DNA of 59,760 bases from a bacterium (GCA_020440605.1 JAGRNT010000014.1:63231-122990), one strand, 5' to 3'; positions 27,927-37,400 are shown, numbered from the stretch's first letter. Numbers and translations: made by a program. The notes: generated by a model from the sequence alone, not told the origin.

Positions 27927-30900
27927 ATGCTTTACCGTAACCTCATCGCCACGGCGCTTCTGCTGTGCTGCGCCTTCGCAGTACCGGCGGCCGCCGCCGA
28001 CTTTGACATCGACGCCGCGATGCTGCGCTATCCCGACGTCTCCGCCACGCAGATCGCGTTCGCCTACAACAATGATCTCTGGATCGCCCCCAAGGCCGGC
28101 GGTACGGCCGTGCCGCTCAGCAGCCCGCCGGGCAGCGAGGCCTTCCCGCACTTCAGCAATGACGGGAAGATGATCGCCTTCACCGGCAACTACGAGGGCA
28201 ACCAGGATGTCTACATCATGCCCGTCGAGGGCGGGATCCCGCAGCGCCTGACCTGGGGTGCGAACGCCGACATCTGCATCGGCTTCGACTCCGATGGCAA
28301 TGTGCTGTTCTCCAACTCCAGCGAGATGAAGAACTACGGCGGCGGGCGGATCTACCGCGTCAGCCCCATGGGCGGCGTGCCCGAGGCCCTGCCGCTCAAG
28401 TACGGCGTGTTCGCGAGCGTGGAGGGCGAGACCATCGCCTTCACCCCGACCACCCGTGAGAACCGCACCTGGAAGCGTTACCAGGGCGGCCTGGCCCAGG
28501 ACATCTGGCTGCTCAACAGCCGCACGCTGGAGAGCGAGCGGCTCACGGACTACCCCGGCACCGATGCCCAGCCGATGCTGCGCGGTGACAAGGTCTACTT
28601 CGTCTCCGATGCCGGACCTGACAACCGCCTCAACCTCTGGGTCTATGACCGCACCACGAAAAAGCGCAGCCAGCTCACGGAGTTCAAGGACTTCGACTGC
28701 AAGTTCCCCGGGATAGGCCCCTCCGAGATCGTGCTGGAGAACGGCGGCGACCTCTACCTCTACGGCCTGGACAGCGGTGAGCTGACAACGGTGAGCATCC
28801 GCATCCCCGGCGACCGCCCGACGCTGATGACCCAGAGTGAGGATGTCAGCGGCCTGATCTTCGGGGCCAGCCCCTCACCGAGCGGCGTGCGTCTGGCGCT
28901 CGAGGCCCGCGGTGAGATCTGGACCGTGCCGGTCGAGGACGGCATCAGGCGCAATCTGACGATGTCCCCGGACAGCAATGAGCGCTATCCCGTCTGGAGC
29001 CCCGACGGCAGGTGGATCGCCTACTTCAGTGATGCCGACGGCGACTATGAACTGTACGTGACCCAGAGTGACGGCCGCGGCGAGACGCGCCAGCTGACGA
29101 CGGATGACGAGACCTGGTTCACCAACCCGGTCTGGAGCCCGGACTCCAGCAAGATCGCCTTCGCGGACCGCAGCGGTTCGATCTTCATCCACAGCATCGA
29201 GCAGGAGACGACCTTCCTCGTGGATGAGGACCCCTGGGCGGTCTTCCCCTACACGCGCGTGGTCTGGTCCGCCGATTCGAGCTGGATGGCCTACTCGCGC
29301 ATGGACAATGACAACGGCAACAGCGTGATCGTGCTCTATGACGTCGCCAATGCCTGGGCCCACCAGGTGACATCGTCAATGTTCTCGAGCACGAACCCGA
29401 GCTTCGACCGCAATGGCAACTTCCTCTACTTCGCCACCAACCGCAGCTTCCAGCACAGCTTCGGCGACATGGATGAGACCTATGTCTTCCCGGACAGCAC
29501 AGTGCTGGCCTGCGTGCCGCTGCGCGCTGACGTGAAGGACCCCTGGGCCGGCGGCAATGACGACGAGGAGATTAAGGCCGGGGAAGAGCAGGATGAGAAT
29601 GAGAAGCAGGATGAGGAACAGGATGAGGCAGCAGACTCCGAAGCCCCTGCTGATGAGGAGCAGCCGGCGGAAGAGGAACAGCCCGCCGGGCTGAAGATTG
29701 ACATCGAGGGCTTCGAGGGCCGCGCGATCCTGCTGCCCCTGCCGGGTGGCAACTACTGGAATCTCGAGGCCGGCGAGGGCAGGCTGTTCTACATTGATGG
29801 CAACAACCCCGCCGGTCCCACGCTGATGATGTTCACGGCCGGTGAGGACCAGCCCGCCGCCGTGATCGGCGGCTGCTTCGGCTTCGAGCTGCTGCCGGAC
29901 GGCAAGCGCATGCTGGCCTCCGTCCAGGGCCGGATGGGGATCATCAATGCCGCCCCCAACCAGAAGCTGGACCAGCCGATCGACACCTCCGGGCTGATGA
30001 TGGAATATGAGCCGCGTGAGCACTGGCGCTCGCTCGTGCGTGATGCGCACCGGATGTACACCTACCTGTTCTACGACCCGAACATGCACAGGGTTGACTG
30101 GGACAGGATCGGGCGGCGCTACCTGGGGATGGTTGACGACGCCGTCAACCGCCAGGACGTGACCTGGATCATCTCCGAGATGATCTCCGAGCTGAACGTG
30201 GGCCACTCCTACTACGGCGGGCCCTCCGACCCGGCCCCCAACCGCGGGGTGGGCCTGCTCGGCGCCGACTTCGAGAACGTGAAGGATGGCAACGGCCGGG
30301 CCGGAATCCGCATCGCCCACATCTTCGGCGGCGCGGACTGGGACCTCGATGCCCGCTCGCCGCTCTGGCTGCCGGGTGAGGACCTGGCCGAGGGCGACTT
30401 CATCGTCGCCGTCAACGGCGTGCCGGTCGATCCGGCCCTGCCGCTCGATGCCGCGATGCAGGGCCTGGCCGGGCGCACCACCGTGCTGACCGTCAGTGAC
30501 GACGCCGGGATGGGTGATGACGACCGCGAGCTCGTGGTCACACCTCTTGGCAACGACTATGAGCTGCGCCGCCGCGACTGGATCGAGTCCAACCGCCGCT
30601 ACGTGGCGGAGAAGACCGGCGGCAGGGTCGGCTACATCTACGTGCCGGACACCGCCGGTGACGGTGTCAACAACCTGATGCGCCAGTTCGTGGGCCAGTT
30701 CAGCCTGCCGGGCCTGATCGTCGATGAGCGCTGGAACGGCGGTGGCTACATCCCGACCTACTTCATTGACATCCTCTCGCGCAGGTCGCGCAGCTACTGG
30801 GCGCGGCGCGATGGCAACAGCTGGGCGACCCCGACCCTGGCCCACAACGGCCCGAAGGTGATGCTTGCCAACAGCCATGCCGGCTCCGGCGGCGACTGCT

Positions 30901-31250
30901 TCCCCTACTACTGGCGCCAGGAGGGCCTGGGCCCGATCATCGGCACCCGCACCTGGGGCGGCCTGATCGGGATCAGCGGCCAGCCGAACCTCGTGGACGG
31001 CACGCGCCCGACGATCCCGATCTTCGCCTTCTACGAGCGCGATGGCAGCTGGGGCATCGAGGGCTACGGCGTCGATCCTGACATTGAGGTGATTGACGAC
31101 CCGGGCCTGCTCGCTAAGGGCCAGGACCCGCAGCTGGACCGCGCCATCGCCGAGATCCTGAAGGCGGTGGAGGAGCAGCCCTACAGCATCCCGCCGGTGC
31201 CGGCCTATCCGGACCGCAGCGGCAAGGGTGTGAGCGGTTCCGAGCGTTAA
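27927..31250 (+). CDS. Tricorn-like S41 protease, copy 2
   Basis: 1107 residues, about two-thirds identical to copy 1 by eye and with the same order of domains. Signal peptide MLYRNLIATALLLCCAFAVP ending AAA. Propeller motifs (HFSNDGKMIAFTGNYEG, VWSPDGRWIAYFSD), an acidic linker (GEEQDENEKQDEEQDEA, shorter than in copy 1 and lacking the Lys-rich end), then PDZ and S41 core with HAGSGGDCFPYYW, GTRTWGG and GVDPDIEVIDD. Histidine in NVGHSYYGG. 109 bases after copy 1, so a tandem duplication. The linker is coded by AGGATGAGAATGAGAAGCAG, close to the intergenic array units. A strong terminator follows. Confidence 0.92.
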   Translation: MLYRNLIATALLLCCAFAVPAAAADFDIDAAMLRYPDVSATQIAFAYNNDLWIAPKAGGTAVPLSSPPGSEAFPHFSNDGKMIAFTGNYEGNQDVYIMPVEGGIPQRLTWGANADICIGFDSDGNVLFSNSSEMKNYGGGRIYRVSPMGGVPEALPLKYGVFASVEGETIAFTPTTRENRTWKRYQGGLAQDIWLLNSRTLESERLTDYPGTDAQPMLRGDKVYFVSDAGPDNRLNLWVYDRTTKKRSQLTEFKDFDCKFPGIGPSEIVLENGGDLYLYGLDSGELTTVSIRIPGDRPTLMTQSEDVSGLIFGASPSPSGVRLALEARGEIWTVPVEDGIRRNLTMSPDSNERYPVWSPDGRWIAYFSDADGDYELYVTQSDGRGETRQLTTDDETWFTNPVWSPDSSKIAFADRSGSIFIHSIEQETTFLVDEDPWAVFPYTRVVWSADSSWMAYSRMDNDNGNSVIVLYDVANAWAHQVTSSMFSSTNPSFDRNGNFLYFATNRSFQHSFGDMDETYVFPDSTVLACVPLRADVKDPWAGGNDDEEIKAGEEQDENEKQDEEQDEAADSEAPADEEQPAEEEQPAGLKIDIEGFEGRAILLPLPGGNYWNLEAGEGRLFYIDGNNPAGPTLMMFTAGEDQPAAVIGGCFGFELLPDGKRMLASVQGRMGIINAAPNQKLDQPIDTSGLMMEYEPREHWRSLVRDAHRMYTYLFYDPNMHRVDWDRIGRRYLGMVDDAVNRQDVTWIISEMISELNVGHSYYGGPSDPAPNRGVGLLGADFENVKDGNGRAGIRIAHIFGGADWDLDARSPLWLPGEDLAEGDFIVAVNGVPVDPALPLDAAMQGLAGRTTVLTVSDDAGMGDDDRELVVTPLGNDYELRRRDWIESNRRYVAEKTGGRVGYIYVPDTAGDGVNNLMRQFVGQFSLPGLIVDERWNGGGYIPTYFIDILSRRSRSYWARRDGNSWATPTLAHNGPKVMLANSHAGSGGDCFPYYWRQEGLGPIIGTRTWGGLIGISGQPNLVDGTRPTIPIFAFYERDGSWGIEGYGVDPDIEVIDDPGLLAKGQDPQLDRAIAEILKAVEEQPYSIPPVPAYPDRSGKGVSGSER

Positions 31251-31273
31251 GCGCTCTGCACTTGCATCAAGCG

Positions 31274-31300
31274 GGGAGGGGCCAAGGCCCCTCCCTTTTT
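31274..31300 (+). terminator. Intrinsic terminator after the tricorn pair
   Basis: Perfect 10-bp stem GGGAGGGGCC/GGCCCCTCCC with an AA loop, then TTTTT, 23 bases past the stop. Confidence 0.95.
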
Positions 31301-31362
31301 CATGCGTTCCCGCAGGACGGCCAACGCCGCAGAGCGCTCCGGGCGATTGCTATACTCCCAGC

Positions 31363-32487
31363 GTGCGGATCGCCTTCTTCACCACTCGCATGATGCTGGG
31401 CTACGGCGTGGACCTGACCATCCACGAAATCGCCCGGCGGATGGTGGAGCAGCACGGGATCGAGGTCGATGTCTGGACGCCGACTTCCGACGGGACCTAC
31501 GACAATGCCCCCTATAAGCTGCAGAAGATCACGGTCTACGGCGGGGAGCGCAACCGCATCCTGCCTGTGCTGGAGCGCAATGCCAACATCGCGATGGCGA
31601 AGCTGGCCACGGAGCTCGAGGCCCGCAAGCGGCGCTACGACCTCGTGATCCCCTGCACCCACCCCTATTACAATGCGGCGAAACATTTCAAATGCCCCGG
31701 GGTGTTCTTCAACTTCGGCAATGTGCCCACCACGGGCTTCTCCTGGAAGGGCAAGCTCAACTGGGAATGGCTGGATGTCAGCGAGCGCTACTGGCTCAAG
31801 CGCCGGGCCTCGATGATCATCTCCATCAGCCAGTTCCTGCACCGCAGCCAGCCGCGTGAGTTCTGGCACAAGGGCCGCGTGCTGCACCTCGGCGGCGACC
31901 ACTACAGGGCTCCGGCCAACAAGCAGACCCGGCTGCGCTTCTGCATGGAGCACGGCATCCCGCCGCGCAGCGTGATCCTCGGCTTCGTGGGCCGCCTGCA
32001 CCGCAACCATCCACCCTACAAGGGCACGGGCGAGCTGCTGGAGATCGCGCGGCGTCTGCGCACGGAGAATCCGCAGGCCTGCGTGGTGCTGGCCGGGATC
32101 GGCAGCGAGGAGGATGCGGCCTGGATCCGCGAGTCCGGGGCGATCCCGGTGCTGAACCTGCCGCCGCGCGACATGCCGGACTTCTACCGCTCGATAGACA
32201 TATATCTCTGTGCCTCGAAATGGGAGGGCTTCAACCTGCCGATCGTCGAGGCCGCCTGGCACGGGGTGCCGGGTATTGCTTACGACGTCGGGGCGCATGG
32301 TGAGCATGTGACAGCGATGCTGATCCGCGGGCGCATCAATGAACTGCATGCGGCGGCGCTGAGGCTCAGCCGCGACGAGGCCCTGCGCCGCCAGCTGTCG
32401 AGCCAGGCCCTGCAGCGCGCGCAGCCCTTCTCCTGGGACCGCGTCACGCAGCGCATGCTGGAATTCCTGCGGGAGCTGACGCTGTGA
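31363..32487 (+). CDS. Glycosyltransferase family 4-like
   Basis: 374 residues starting at GTG 31363. GT-B fold: N-terminal Rossmann half begins RIAFFTTRMMLGYGVDL, and the C-terminal half carries the GT4 signature EGFNLPIVEAAWHGVPGIAYD near residues 287-305 with the paired glutamates, plus VGRLHRNHPPYKG. Transfers a sugar from a nucleotide donor; the acceptor is unknown. The TGA overlaps the GTG start of the CPBP protease gene in a GTGA arrangement, so the two are translated together and may serve one envelope process. Confidence 0.88.
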   Translation: MRIAFFTTRMMLGYGVDLTIHEIARRMVEQHGIEVDVWTPTSDGTYDNAPYKLQKITVYGGERNRILPVLERNANIAMAKLATELEARKRRYDLVIPCTHPYYNAAKHFKCPGVFFNFGNVPTTGFSWKGKLNWEWLDVSERYWLKRRASMIISISQFLHRSQPREFWHKGRVLHLGGDHYRAPANKQTRLRFCMEHGIPPRSVILGFVGRLHRNHPPYKGTGELLEIARRLRTENPQACVVLAGIGSEEDAAWIRESGAIPVLNLPPRDMPDFYRSIDIYLCASKWEGFNLPIVEAAWHGVPGIAYDVGAHGEHVTAMLIRGRINELHAAALRLSRDEALRRQLSSQALQRAQPFSWDRVTQRMLEFLRELTL

Positions 32488-33389
32488 ATGCGGCGGAGCT
32501 GGACAGCCGGCTGATCGGCTACATCGTCGTCTGCGGCGTGGCCGGGGTGCTGAGCCTGCTGAGCTGGCAGCTGCTGCAGCGCGTGGTCGTGGCCCGCCTC
32601 AGCGAACGCTCGATCAGCCTGCGCCAGAACATCCTCGCCAAGCTGCTGCTCGGCACGCTGCTCGGGATCTTCGCGCTGTGGCTGGCAATCCAGCCCGCGC
32701 TGTTCAGCGGGGCCTTCCGCGACACGGCGCTCGGTTACGAAAGCTTCGACCCGCTGGGCCGCGCCGAGAGCGTGCCCTTCCTGACGCTCCTGCGCTTCTT
32801 CCTGTTCCAGGGCCTGGCCGAGGAGCTGGTCTACCGCGGCATCTCGCTTGCCCTGCTGGCAACGGGCCTGTTCGCCGCGGCGGCGCGCTTCCTGCGCCCG
32901 CGCGAGGCGGATGCGGGCTGGCTGAGCTGGTGCTGGCTGGTCAGCGGACTGGCTGCCAACCTGCTCGTGAGCCTGACTTTCGCCCTATGGCACGGCAGCA
33001 ACCCCGGCATCGACGGCCTGGGCGTTGCCAATATCGCCCTGGCCGGGATGGTGCTCGGCCAGCTCTTCCTCAACCAGGGCTCGGTGGGCGGCGCGGCCGC
33101 GCTGCACATCATCTGGAACCTGGGCCAGGCCCTGCTCGGACTGCCTGTCAGCGGGATCCTCGTCAGCCGCCCGCTCATCGGATCCATCGAGGGGGCCGGG
33201 CTGGAGCTGATCAGCGGCGGGCTGTTCGGCCCGGAGGGCGGACTCGGTTCCACGGCCTCGCTGCTGCTGGTGCTGGCCTACCTGCTCTGGACGGGACTGC
33301 CGCCGGGAAGCCGGGATGCAGAAGCGGAAGAGGAGCAGGCTGCTGGCAATGCTGAGGTTCAGGCCCTGGAGCATGCGGATGCGGATTGA
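32484..33389 (+). CDS. CPBP (CAAX-like) intramembrane metalloprotease
   Basis: 301 residues, about eight membrane helices. The diagnostic motifs are complete: EELVYRG (E113, E114, R118), FALWHG (H170) and HIIWN (H208, N212), which make the intramembrane metal site of Rce1-type proteases. Start GTG 32484 overlaps the glycosyltransferase stop; an ATG at 32488 lies in a different frame and gives no protein. The C-terminal Glu- and Ala-rich tail overlaps the start of the acetyltransferase gene. Likely role: processing a membrane or bacteriocin-like substrate, not known. Confidence 0.88.
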   Translation: MNAAELDSRLIGYIVVCGVAGVLSLLSWQLLQRVVVARLSERSISLRQNILAKLLLGTLLGIFALWLAIQPALFSGAFRDTALGYESFDPLGRAESVPFLTLLRFFLFQGLAEELVYRGISLALLATGLFAAAARFLRPREADAGWLSWCWLVSGLAANLLVSLTFALWHGSNPGIDGLGVANIALAGMVLGQLFLNQGSVGGAAALHIIWNLGQALLGLPVSGILVSRPLIGSIEGAGLELISGGLFGPEGGLGSTASLLLVLAYLLWTGLPPGSRDAEAEEEQAAGNAEVQALEHADAD

Positions 33390-33834
33390 ACAGGGCGGGC
33401 TGGAGCGCGAGGATGTGATTGCGCTCGTGACGCTGCATGTCACGGAGGCGCGCGGGATGGCCCCGCCGGGCAGTGCACATGCCTTCGACATCAGCTCCCT
33501 GCGGCGCCCGGACCTGACATTCTGGACACTGCGGATTGACGACGCTCTGGCCGGCTGTGCAGCGCTCATGGAGCTTTCGCCCGGTCATGGCGAGCTCAAG
33601 TCGATGCGTACCGCCGCCGGCTTCGCGCGGCGCGGAGTGGCCCGCCGGCTGCTGGAGCACATCATCGCCGTTGCCAGGGAGCGTGGCTACCAGCGGATCA
33701 GCCTCGATACGGGCTCGGAGGAGTTCTACCGTCCGGCCCGGGAGCTGTACCTGAGCGCCGGCTTCAGGGAGTGCGGCCCCTTCGCGGACTACCGCGAGGA
33801 TCCCTACAAGGTGTTCATGACGCTTGAGCTGTAG
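33373..33834 (+). CDS. GNAT-family N-acetyltransferase
   Basis: 153 residues, normal GNAT size. The acetyl-CoA binding loop is GFARRGVARRLLEHII (Q/RxxGxA pattern), preceded by beta-4 GELKSMRTA and followed by ISLDTGS and YLSAGFRECG, the typical end of the fold. ATG 33373 overlaps the CPBP stop by 17 bases; ATG 33379 is also possible. A start at 33316 would overlap 74 bases and is less likely. Substrate unknown; the third gene of this operon. Confidence 0.85.
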   Translation: MRMRIEQGGLEREDVIALVTLHVTEARGMAPPGSAHAFDISSLRRPDLTFWTLRIDDALAGCAALMELSPGHGELKSMRTAAGFARRGVARRLLEHIIAVARERGYQRISLDTGSEEFYRPARELYLSAGFRECGPFADYREDPYKVFMTLEL

Positions 33835-33835
33835 C

Positions 33836-33972
33836 CAGCAGGTTGCAGGTTGCTGGTTGCAGGTTGCTGGTTGCTGGTTGCTGGTTGCAGGTTGCGGGCT
33901 GCCTCCTGCCTTTTTCCCATTGCCTTCCTTCTGCCTCCTGCCTTCTGCCCCTTGCAACCTGCAACCTATATA
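33836..33972. repeat. Inverted GGTTGC-type array
   Basis: Left arm of tandem GCAGGTTGCTGGTTGCAGG units (33839-33900), a C/T-rich middle of CTTCTGCCTCCTGCC units, and a reverse-complement arm CTTGCAACCTGCAACCTAT near 33953-33969. It fills the space between the acetyltransferase and the next gene. Confidence 0.75.
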
Positions 33973-33982
33973 ATCCAGGCGC

Positions 33983-36403
33983 ATGATCTACCTGCTGTTC
34001 CTGCTGACCGGAGCCTGCGCCCTCGTTTACGAAGTGGTCTGGTCCCGGCAGTTCGGGCTGCTGTTCGGGCACACCGCCCAGGCCGCCGCGGTCGTGCTCG
34101 GTGCCTACTTCAGCGGGATGACCGCCGGTTACCTGCTGGCCGCACGCCTCGCGGGCCGGCTGAGGCGGCCGCTCAGGGGTTATGCCGCGGCGGAACTGCT
34201 GGCCGCGCTCTGGGCGCTGGCGATTCCCTGGCTGCTGGGCCTGATGCAGCAGGGCGGGGCGGCCTCGCTGATCAATTCCGACAATCTCACCCTGCAGCTC
34301 ACGCTGCGTGCGCTGCTGAGTTTCCTGCTGATGCTGCCGGCCACGGCCGCACTGGGGGCCAGCCTGCCCTTCGTGGTCCAGCACCTGAGCAGTGGCGGCG
34401 GCGACCACAGCCGGCGCATCACCCTGGCCTACAGCATCAACACGCTCGGTGCATTCTGCGGCGTGCTGCTGGCAACCTTCGTGATGATCCTGCGCTTCGG
34501 GATCCATACGAGCCTGATGCTTGCGGCGATCACGGCCATGGGCTGCGCGGTACTGGCCTGGCTGCTGCCTGCACCGCCGGAGCCTGACGACGCTGCCCCT
34601 GATCCTGATTCTGATTCTGCTTCTCATTCTGTTTCTGATTCTGACAACGCCACTCCACCGCTGGCCGGGCACTGGTATGTGCTGGCGGCGCTCAGCGGCT
34701 TCGCCATGCTGGCAATCCAGGTGCTGTACAACCGCATGTTCAGCCTGGTCTTCCACAACAGCACCTACAGCTTCGGGCTGATCGTCGCCGTGTTCCTCAC
34801 CGCGCTGGCCCTGGCCGGCTGGCTGGTTTCGCGCCGCGACACCCGCGAGCTCGAACTGCAGGCCGCGCGCCTGGCGCTCTTGAGTGCCGTTGCCATCCTG
34901 CTCGGCGTCGTGGTCTTCCAGCGCAGTACGCGGCTCGGTTACCTCGGCGTCAGCCTGCCCCTGCTCAGCGAGCTCGAGGCCGTGAAGCACAGCTTCCTCG
35001 GTTACATGCTGGCCGCCACGGGCCTGATCGTGCTCGCGATCGGCCTGCCGGTGCTGCTGGCCGGGATGCTGTTGCCACTCTGCCTGCGCAGCCTGCGTGA
35101 ACACGGCCTCGATAGCGGCCGCCTGACCGGGCGGCTGGTGGCGCTCAATACGCTCAGCGCCGCCGCCGGGGCGCTCAGCGCCAGCTTCCTGATGCTGCCG
35201 CAGCTCGGGCTCTGGCATGCCTTCATGCTGCTCTCGCTGCTCTACCTGCTCTACGGCCTGCTGCGGCTGGCGCAACTGCGCCGGCAGCGGATGCTCGCCG
35301 GCTGGGGGGCTGTCTGCCTCGGGCTCTGCCTGGCGCTGGCCGTCGCTGCCAACTGGCCGGTTGTCACCCGCCAGGGCCGGAAGCTGTTCGTGCGGGAGAC
35401 GGCCTACGGCGTTGTCAGCGTGATCGAGGTTGACTACGAGCGCAAGTCCGGTGACGAGGTCATCGTCGAGACGGAGCGCATCCTTCGCCAGAACAACCAT
35501 TACACGCTCGGGGCTACACGCGGCAGCGAAAGCGAACTGCGCCAGGGCAACATCCCGCTGCTGCTGCACTCCGATCCGCAGCGGGTCTGCTTCCTCGGAC
35601 TGGCAACGGGGATCACCGCCGGAGCCGCGCTGGACCATCCGCATGTCGAGCAGCTGGATGTGGCGGAGCTGATCCCGGAGGTGGCGGAGGCCGCGCGGCT
35701 GTTCAGTGCTGACAACAACGGGATTGTCGACGACCCGCGCAGCCGGATCATCGTCAATGACGCCCGCCACTGGCTGTGGGGCACCGACGAGCAGTACGAC
35801 CTGATCGTCAGCGACCTGTTCGTGCCCTGGCACAGCCAGACCGGCTACCTCTACACCGTGGAACACTACGAGGCGGCACGCGGCCGGCTGGCCCAGGGCG
35901 GGCTGTTCTGCCAGTGGCTGCCGCTCTACCAGCTCGACGCCCGGGAGCTGGAGCTGATCGCCGACAGCATGGCCGCGGTCTTCCCCTCGGTCACGCTCTG
36001 GCGCGGGGAGTTCCGTGATCCGCAGAATCCGCTGCTGCTGCTGGTCGGCGGGGAGCAGGCTCCGGAGCTGGATGCCGACGCCCTGACGGTGCGCCTCGCA
36101 CGCCTGCCGCTGCACGGCGGGCTGCCGGACCCCAACCTGCGCAATGTGCAGGACCTCGTGCAGCTCTACGTCGGTGACTGGCCGCGGCGCAGCGGGGCCC
36201 TGCTCAACACCGACGACTTCCCGCGCGTGGAGTTCCTCGCCCCGGTCTCCAACCGCAATGACAACGAGCTGACCGGCCAGCGCCTGCAGGACTACTACTG
36301 GGATGTGCTGCTGGGCCTCAGGCGCGAGAGCCTGCGCTACATCCCGCGCCGCGCGGAGCCGATGCCGGACTTCAACGAAGGCATCCACCGCCAGCTGGAC
36401 TGA
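33983..36403 (+). CDS. Fused MFS-type membrane domain and spermidine-synthase-like methyltransferase
   Basis: 806 residues. The N-terminal half has about 12 hydrophobic helices opening with the family hallmark LLTGACALVYEVVWSRQFG. The C-terminal 300 residues show the spermidine-synthase Rossmann fold: VCFLGLATGITAGAAL, VEQLDVAELIPEV, INDARHWL-like IVNDARHWLWG, and YDLIVSDLFVPW. Many bacteria have such fusions; the substrate is unknown and polyamine synthesis is not assured. A segment coding PDPDSDSASHSVSDSDN near residues 205-221, between helices, comes from an ATTCTG/CTTCTG-type repeat (34599-34646) that elsewhere is intergenic. Confidence 0.85.
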   Translation: MIYLLFLLTGACALVYEVVWSRQFGLLFGHTAQAAAVVLGAYFSGMTAGYLLAARLAGRLRRPLRGYAAAELLAALWALAIPWLLGLMQQGGAASLINSDNLTLQLTLRALLSFLLMLPATAALGASLPFVVQHLSSGGGDHSRRITLAYSINTLGAFCGVLLATFVMILRFGIHTSLMLAAITAMGCAVLAWLLPAPPEPDDAAPDPDSDSASHSVSDSDNATPPLAGHWYVLAALSGFAMLAIQVLYNRMFSLVFHNSTYSFGLIVAVFLTALALAGWLVSRRDTRELELQAARLALLSAVAILLGVVVFQRSTRLGYLGVSLPLLSELEAVKHSFLGYMLAATGLIVLAIGLPVLLAGMLLPLCLRSLREHGLDSGRLTGRLVALNTLSAAAGALSASFLMLPQLGLWHAFMLLSLLYLLYGLLRLAQLRRQRMLAGWGAVCLGLCLALAVAANWPVVTRQGRKLFVRETAYGVVSVIEVDYERKSGDEVIVETERILRQNNHYTLGATRGSESELRQGNIPLLLHSDPQRVCFLGLATGITAGAALDHPHVEQLDVAELIPEVAEAARLFSADNNGIVDDPRSRIIVNDARHWLWGTDEQYDLIVSDLFVPWHSQTGYLYTVEHYEAARGRLAQGGLFCQWLPLYQLDARELELIADSMAAVFPSVTLWRGEFRDPQNPLLLLVGGEQAPELDADALTVRLARLPLHGGLPDPNLRNVQDLVQLYVGDWPRRSGALLNTDDFPRVEFLAPVSNRNDNELTGQRLQDYYWDVLLGLRRESLRYIPRRAEPMPDFNEGIHRQLD
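34599..34646 (+). repeat. In-frame copy of the ATTCTG/CTTCTG array inside a gene
   Basis: CTGATCCTGATTCTGATTCT and further CTTCTC/ATTCTG/TTTCTG units, matching the arms of the intergenic elements at 18790 and 20628. Codes for a Ser/Asp-rich linker; the frame is kept. Confidence 0.75.
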
Positions 36404-36535
36404 CAGGCCGCTTGGGCCAGTTGATAACATGATCGCAGCATCAGAGGCAAGGGCCAGGATTTGACAGCAGAGCCCCCGCAGCCCTATAACCATGGGTAGT
36501 GACGGCGCCGCATCAGGCGAGCGCGGGGTGACAAG

Positions 36536-37324
36536 ATGGTATTTGATCCGAGGACCAGCCTGCGGGAACTGGAAGCTCCACCGGTCCTGCATGAGGGTGA
36601 TGCCCAATGGAGCGTGAAGCTGCTCAGGCGCCTGCTGGCGCTGTTCGGCTACGGGCCGCCGGCCTGGCTGGACCCGGCCCTGCCCGTGCTTGCCGAATTT
36701 GACAACGAACTGGGGATCCTCGTCGGCGCCTTCCAGATCCGCTGCGGGCTGGACCCCACGGGCGTGGTGGACGCTGCGACCTGGCAGGCCTTCCTCGAAC
36801 AGGCTCCGCCGGGTGGCACGCGGCTGGTGGATGGGCGGCTGGCAATCGAGATGCGCATCGTCGAGGTGGCGCTGGCCGCGGAGGCGCGCAGCATCCGCGA
36901 GCACGGTGCCAACCGCGGAGCCACCGTGGAGATGATCCAGCGTCATGCCGGGACCGCGTCGGCCGTACCGTGGTGCGTGGCCTTCGCCTGGGCGGTGGTG
37001 GACCTGGCCTACTTCCTCGAGCAGGAACTGCCGCCGCAGCTCGGCCAGGCGCAGAAGCTCAGCTCCAGCGCGCTTGTCAACTGGGCGCGGGAGCATGCGC
37101 GGCTGCATGAGGAGCCGGCGGAGGCGCGGCCCGGTGACCTGATCGTGCTGCGCGGTGGCAACACGGGCTTCTTCCATACGGCGCTGACCGTGGCCCTGCC
37201 GCGCGAGGGCTTCGTGGCAACGGTGGAAGGCAACACGAATGAGGGTGGCAGCGCCGAGGGCGACGGGATCTACGCCCGCCGCCGCCGCGTGGGCCGCGAG
37301 CACTGCGTGTTCGTGCGGCTGTAA
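36536..37324 (+). CDS. Peptidoglycan-binding plus CHAP/NlpC-like cell-wall hydrolase
   Basis: 262 residues without an obvious signal peptide. Residues 24-90 resemble a PG_binding_1 domain (VKLLRRLLALFGYG, FQIRCGLDPTGVVDAATWQAFL). Residues 105-262 are a CHAP-like Cys peptidase/amidase: VPWCVAFAWAVVD with catalytic Cys147, GFFHTALTV with His214 and EGNTN with the polar third residue. PGDLIVL before the His is typical. It would cut peptide stems of peptidoglycan. The lack of a signal suggests release by lysis or a non-standard route. A stand-alone gene; a weak GGGGTGA ribosome site precedes it. Confidence 0.82.
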   Translation: MVFDPRTSLRELEAPPVLHEGDAQWSVKLLRRLLALFGYGPPAWLDPALPVLAEFDNELGILVGAFQIRCGLDPTGVVDAATWQAFLEQAPPGGTRLVDGRLAIEMRIVEVALAAEARSIREHGANRGATVEMIQRHAGTASAVPWCVAFAWAVVDLAYFLEQELPPQLGQAQKLSSSALVNWAREHARLHEEPAEARPGDLIVLRGGNTGFFHTALTVALPREGFVATVEGNTNEGGSAEGDGIYARRRRVGREHCVFVRL

Positions 37325-37400
37325 CGGAGCTACCCGCTTCAGCGCTAGTCGGAGCTGCCCGCTTTTGCGGTAGTCGGAGGCCCGATGTCAGCCTGGCAAT
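37325..37400. repeat. Short hairpin cluster
   Basis: CTACCCGC...GCGCTAG-like and CTGCCCGC-TTTT-GCGGTAG inverted repeats, then GCCCGA-TGTCAG-CCTGGC (37380-37397). These are members of the families seen in arrays A-D, in a 259-base intergenic region. Confidence 0.7.

Noticed and set aside
29376..30878. 500-codon minus-strand frame inside the second tricorn-like gene
   Set aside because: Shadow of the real gene, whose domains and catalytic residues are clear on the plus strand.
33815..37303. Very long minus-strand open frame (over 1100 codons) opposite the MFS/spermidine-synthase and CHAP genes
   Set aside because: It is the antisense shadow of two clear genes; its translation is rich in Gln, Arg, His and Ala with no conserved motif, as expected in high-GC DNA.
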